Shown here: piece after piece, positions 60,713 to 64,000 of the stretch
Numbering within the stretch: the stretch's first letter is position 1
Layout of the letters: each line of letters opens with the position of its first letter
Source: Pseudomonas sp. Marseille-Q3773
GTDB taxonomy: Bacteria > Pseudomonadota > Gammaproteobacteria > Pseudomonadales > Pseudomonadaceae
NCBI RefSeq assembly: GCF_916618955.1
Contig: NZ_OU745390.1
Location: 1,612,001 to 1,676,000, forward strand
Reading direction: 5' to 3'
Length of the DNA stretch: 64,000 nt
The notes under the pieces: generated by a model
What the model was told of the DNA's origin: nothing
What the model saw: only the letters and a program-made list of their open reading frames with translations
The model's database searches: none
Position numbers and translations under genes: made by a program

Positions 60713-63076
60713 ATGAACTACCCGCGCCTGTTGCTCTCCATCTTGTTGCTCAAAGCCACGCTGGCCCAGGCCTCACCATTCCGGATCGCCGACATTCGCA
60801 TCAACGGCCTGCAGCGGGTTTCCGCCGGCAGCGTGTTCGGCGCCTTGCCGCTCAATGTCGGCGACCAGGCCGATGACCGCCGCTTGGTGGAATCGACCCG
60901 TTCCCTGTTCAAGACCGGCTTCTTCCAGGACATCCAGCTGAACCGCGATGGTAATGTCCTGATCATCAACGTGGTCGAGCGCCCGTCGGTATCGAGCATC
61001 GAAATCGAAGGCAACAAGGCGATCAGCACCGAAGACCTGATGAAGGGCCTGAAGCAATCGGGCCTGGCCGAGGGCGAGATCTTCCAGCGCGCCACCCTCG
61101 AGGGCGTGCGCAACGAGCTGCAGCGCCAGTACGTGGCCCAGGGCCGCTACTCGGCCGAGGTCGACGCCGAAGTCGTGCCGCAGCCGCGTAACCGCGTTGC
61201 CTTGAAGATCAAGATCAACGAAGGCACCGTCGCCGCCATCCAGCACATCAACATCGTTGGCAACACCGTGTTCAGCGATGAAGAGCTGCAGCAGCTGTTC
61301 GAGCTCAAGACCACCAACTGGCTGTCGTTCTTCAAGAACGACGACAAGTACGCCCGCGAAAAGCTCTCCGGTGACCTGGAGCGCCTGCGTTCCTACTACC
61401 TGGACCGCGGCTACATCAACATGGACATCGCTTCCACCCAGGTCTCGATCACCCCGGACAAGAAGCACGTCTACATCACCGTCAACGTCAACGAAGGTGA
61501 AAAGTACACTGTTCGCGACGTGAAGCTGTCCGGCGACCTGAAAGTGCCGGAAGACCAGGTCAAGTCGCTGCTGCTGGTGCAGCCGGGCCAGGTGTTCTCG
61601 CGCAAGGTGATGACCACTACCTCCGAGCTGATCACCCGTCGCCTGGGCAACGAAGGCTACACCTTCGCCAACGTCAACGGCGTGCCACAGCCGAACGACC
61701 AGGACCACACGGTCGATATCATGTTCGTGGTCGACCCGGGCAAGCGTGCCTACGTCAACCGCATCAACTACCGTGGCAACACCAAGACCGAAGACGAAGT
61801 GCTGCGCCGTGAAATGCGCCAGATGGAAGGTGGCTGGGCGTCGACCTACCTGATCGACCAGTCCAAGACCCGTCTCGAGCGCCTGGGCTTCTTCAAGGAA
61901 ATCAACGTCGAGACCCCGGCGGTGCCGGGCACCGACGACCAGGTCGACGTCAACTACAGCGTCGAGGAGCAAGCCTCCGGCTCGATTACCGCCAGCGTCG
62001 GTTTCGCCCAGAGCGCCGGCCTGATCCTCGGTGGCTCGATCAGCCAGAGCAACTTCCTCGGTACCGGTAACAAAGTGTCGATCGGCCTGACCCGTTCGGA
62101 ATACCAGACCAAGTACAATTTTGGCTTCACCAACCCCTACTTCACCGAAGACGGTGTCAGCCTGGGTTACAACCTGTTCTACAGCAGCACCGACTACAGC
62201 GACTATTACGATGACGGCGTGTCCTACTACGCCATCAACAGCTATGGCGCGGGCGTCAACTTCGGCTATCCGATCAACGAGACCTCGCGCCTCACCTACG
62301 GCCTGACCCTGCAGCACGACGACATCAACCCGGGAACCTACAGTGCCGACGAGATCTATGACTTTATCCAGCGTGAAGGTAAAAGCTTCAACAACCTGAA
62401 GGCCTCGATCGGCTGGTCGGAATCGACGTTGAACAAGGGCGTGCTGGCAACCCGCGGTCACGCGCAAAGCCTGACCCTGATGGCCACCACGCCGGGGAGC
62501 GACCTGTCGTTCTACAAACTCGACTACAGCGGCCAAGTCTTCCTGCCGGTCAGCAACAGCACCACCCTGCGGCTGCACACCAACCTCGGCTACGGCAACG
62601 GCTACGGGTCGACCGACGGCCTGCCTTTCTACGAGAGCTATACCGCCGGTGGCCAGGGATCGGTGCGCGGCTTCAAGGACGGCACCCTCGGCCCGCGCAG
62701 CACGCCGGCCACGGGTACCTATGCCAGCGCCGGGCAAGCCTATTATTCCGACCGCGATACCGACGTGCTGGGCGGCAACATCCTAGTCACCGGTGGCGCC
62801 GAGTACATATTCCCGCTGCCCTTCGTCAAGAACCAGAGCCAGCTGCGCAGTTCTTTGTTCGTCGATGCGGGCAATGTCTATGCCGACACCTGCTACCTGT
62901 CGACCACCCAGGGCTGCGGCAGCGTCGACCTCGCGCAGATGGCCGTCTCGCTGGGGGTTGGTGTGACCTGGTACAGTCCGATGGGGCCGCTGACTTTCAG
63001 CCTGGCGGCACCGCTGAAGAAGCCGGATAACGCTGAAACCCAAATCTTCCAGTTCTCGTTGGGGCAGACGTTCTGA
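60713..63076 (+). CDS. BamA-family outer-membrane assembly protein (paralogue)
   Basis: A 787-residue Omp85 protein with a signal peptide (about 1-20, ending AQA), five POTRA domains (about 21-420) and a C-terminal 16-strand barrel. The loop 6 motif VRGF is present in GGQGSVRGFKDG, and the last strand ends QFSLGQTF with a terminal Phe. Length is normal. The essential bamA normally lies with skp, lpxD, fabZ and lpxA; none is here, so this is probably a second copy under CpxR-like control. It inserts beta-barrel proteins into the outer membrane. ATG 60713 begins the signal peptide. Confidence 0.87.
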   Translation: MNYPRLLLSILLLKATLAQASPFRIADIRINGLQRVSAGSVFGALPLNVGDQADDRRLVESTRSLFKTGFFQDIQLNRDGNVLIINVVERPSVSSIEIEGNKAISTEDLMKGLKQSGLAEGEIFQRATLEGVRNELQRQYVAQGRYSAEVDAEVVPQPRNRVALKIKINEGTVAAIQHINIVGNTVFSDEELQQLFELKTTNWLSFFKNDDKYAREKLSGDLERLRSYYLDRGYINMDIASTQVSITPDKKHVYITVNVNEGEKYTVRDVKLSGDLKVPEDQVKSLLLVQPGQVFSRKVMTTTSELITRRLGNEGYTFANVNGVPQPNDQDHTVDIMFVVDPGKRAYVNRINYRGNTKTEDEVLRREMRQMEGGWASTYLIDQSKTRLERLGFFKEINVETPAVPGTDDQVDVNYSVEEQASGSITASVGFAQSAGLILGGSISQSNFLGTGNKVSIGLTRSEYQTKYNFGFTNPYFTEDGVSLGYNLFYSSTDYSDYYDDGVSYYAINSYGAGVNFGYPINETSRLTYGLTLQHDDINPGTYSADEIYDFIQREGKSFNNLKASIGWSESTLNKGVLATRGHAQSLTLMATTPGSDLSFYKLDYSGQVFLPVSNSTTLRLHTNLGYGNGYGSTDGLPFYESYTAGGQGSVRGFKDGTLGPRSTPATGTYASAGQAYYSDRDTDVLGGNILVTGGAEYIFPLPFVKNQSQLRSSLFVDAGNVYADTCYLSTTQGCGSVDLAQMAVSLGVGVTWYSPMGPLTFSLAAPLKKPDNAETQIFQFSLGQTF

Positions 63077-63128
63077 TTGCGCACCGATGCCTTGGGTGAC
63101 CGCTGTTGAACGAACCAGGTAACCCGGT

Positions 63129-63143
63129 ATTACCCGCTTTTAC
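63129..63143. promoter_or_regulatory. second CpxR-like box
   Basis: On the minus strand GTAAA-AGCGG-GTAAT is one base from the CpxR consensus. On the plus strand it continues CCTCGCTTAACC, nearly identical to the tail of the box at 60.6 kb. It lies 78 bp upstream of the small unknown gene. Confidence 0.6.
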
Positions 63144-63220
63144 CCTCGCTTAACCCAAGTTGACAATCACCTTGCCTAAGCTGGCCGGCACTCGAACCTG
63201 AACTGCAGGACAGAACCTAC

Positions 63221-63595
63221 ATGCCTCCATTTACACCATGCTTCCCCGGCACGCTGCGCGACGATGACGTGCCAGTTGCGTTGCTCGACCTTGTCCAGCA
63301 GCGTCTGTCCGGCCTGCTTGGACCACGTTTCACGGTGACACTCAACGGCAGCAGTACTGGCGAAGCGGCCCGTCACTACCACCTGGCTATCCAGGACCTC
63401 CAGAGCGGGCTTTGGCTGGAGGATACCGGCGTCGTCGGCGACGGCTTCGTAGAGCAATTGTTACGTTTGGGGGCGCAGACGCGAACCATGCTCGAATCGG
63501 CCACTTTCGGCCTTATGGGCACAAACAACCCGAACAGACCATTAGTCTGGATAAGCGAGCCAGTCTTGCCCATCGAGTTCCGTACCTTGCGGTAG
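63221..63595 (+). CDS. small hypothetical protein
   Basis: A 124-residue protein I do not recognise. It has no signal peptide or membrane segment. It is mostly mixed alpha/beta with RFTVTLNGSSTG, HYHLAIQDLQSGLWLEDTG and a C-terminal Trp-Ile-Ser-Glu-Pro. ACAGGACAGAACCTAC lies before the ATG, with AGGA as a weak ribosome binding site. It has a CpxR-like box upstream that resembles the one before the bamA-like gene, so an envelope-stress role is possible. Codon use looks like that of its neighbours. Confidence 0.6.
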   Translation: MPPFTPCFPGTLRDDDVPVALLDLVQQRLSGLLGPRFTVTLNGSSTGEAARHYHLAIQDLQSGLWLEDTGVVGDGFVEQLLRLGAQTRTMLESATFGLMGTNNPNRPLVWISEPVLPIEFRTLR

Positions 63596-63658
63596 AATGA
63601 CTGGCTGGGTAAGTGATGTGATCTTTCTGCCGAACTCAGTATATTGGGTCTGATAAGC

Positions 63659-63677
63659 ATAGGTTATCCGAACCTAT
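63659..63677. repeat. 7-bp dyad upstream of the integrase gene
   Basis: ATAGGTT-ATCCG-AACCTAT is a perfect inverted repeat with a five-base centre, ending 16 bases before the integrase ATG. It could be an operator or a recombinase-binding site. Confidence 0.4.
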
Positions 63678-63693
63678 TGCAGCGTTGAGCGAG

Positions 63694-64000
63694 ATGAAAT
63701 TGACAGAGCCGGTACAGATGCCCTCCTCCCAGCCGCTGGTGCTAACAGAGTTGGCCGACAGCACCCGCGCCGCGGCTGAGGCATTCATCGCGGCAGGCAC
63801 TGCGGCCAATACCGTGCGTAGCTACCAGAGCGCCCTCACCTACTGGTCCGCGTGGCTACGGTTGCGTTATCGCCGCTCGCTCGGCGACGGCGCGTTGCCA
63901 CCCGAGGTCGCAGTGCAATTCATCGTCGACCACTTGGCCAGGCCCGATACTGCTGGTAACTGGACACACCTACTGCCGCCGGCCGTCGATGACGCGTTGG
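63694..64000 (+). CDS. tyrosine recombinase/integrase, N-terminal part
   Basis: The first 102 codons of a gene running off the right edge. The stretch STRAAAEAFIAAGTAANTVRSYQSALTYWSAWLRLRY is the SAM-like core-binding domain of phage-type integrases (a TxRxYxxAlxxFxxW pattern), followed by PEVAVQFIVDHLA. The catalytic R..HxxR..Y part is beyond the window. It may belong to a genomic island to the right; no tRNA gene or att repeat is visible on this side. Confidence 0.72.
   Translation, partial: MKLTEPVQMPSSQPLVLTELADSTRAAAEAFIAAGTAANTVRSYQSALTYWSAWLRLRYRRSLGDGALPPEVAVQFIVDHLARPDTAGNWTHLLPPAVDDAL

Noticed and set aside
1..64000. tRNA and rRNA genes, CRISPR arrays, insertion sequences and Pseudomonas REP elements
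   Set aside because: Looked for by eye on both strands; no cloverleaf, regular repeat-spacer array, transposase or REP consensus was recognised.

Overview
The window looks like chromosomal DNA of a Pseudomonas, most likely of the P. putida group. The main reasons are a complete gallate cluster (galT-A-P-R-B-C-D), OprD-type porins, a MexAB/TtgAB-type efflux operon, BaeSR-like and CpxRA-like two-component systems and a BamA paralogue. No rRNA, tRNA, CRISPR array or insertion sequence was seen. All assignments come from reading the sequence; nothing was searched.

Region 1 (1-24.06 kb, leftward except one LysR gene) is a large catabolic locus of lower G+C that I cannot match to a named pathway. 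In transcription order it holds SMP-30 lactonase, DUF1302 and DUF1329 envelope proteins, a phytoene-desaturase-like flavoprotein, a two-domain extradiol dioxygenase, a Rieske protein, an FrsA/DHPON-hydrolase-like alpha/beta hydrolase and a salicylate-hydroxylase-like monooxygenase. A terminator at about 12.8 kb follows. The second part holds an SDR, a YCF48-type protein, an MMPL/RND transporter, a CMD protein, a HisD/HpsN-like dehydrogenase, an SDR broken by an in-frame TGA, a VOC protein, a FAH-family enzyme, a DenD-like dehydrogenase, a periplasmic SnoaL-like protein, an MFS carrier, an SDR whose catalytic Tyr is His, and the start of a Bcr/CflA exporter. A NodD-like LysR gene bounds the locus on the right. 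This is the best candidate for an undescribed system: uptake and ring cleavage of a hydrophobic aromatic, perhaps plant-derived.

Region 2 (24.1-34.1 kb, high G+C) is a complete 3-(3-hydroxyphenyl)propionate operon, mhpABCDFE-T plus an OprD porin, facing an IclR-type mhpR. A perfect 17-bp palindrome centred about 61 bp upstream of the predicted mhp start site is a strong MhpR operator. Region 3 (34.3-42.3 kb) is the gallate cluster; its GalR carries two helix-turn-helix domains. Region 4 (42.3-46.2 kb) is a ferric-siderophore-type ABC importer with a Fur-like box. Region 5 (46.2-50.5 kb) is a LysR gene facing an RraA-type aldolase, an aminotransferase and a DAACS symporter, which together could degrade a gamma-hydroxy amino acid such as 4-hydroxy-4-methylglutamate. 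The Shine-Dalgarno of the aldolase gene lies inside a perfect 8-bp hairpin.

Region 6 (50.5-64 kb) is envelope defence. BaeSR faces an RND efflux operon, with tandem 11-bp half-sites between them. A CpxRA-like pair faces a bamA paralogue across a perfect GTAAA-N5-GTAAA CpxR box. A near-identical box precedes a small unknown gene at 63.2 kb. A tyrosine-recombinase-like integrase begins at the right edge. Across regions 1, 2, 3 and 5, A-rich AANAANAA motifs of the Hfq/Crc type sit just upstream of several starts, mostly of transporters and porins, suggesting shared catabolite repression.
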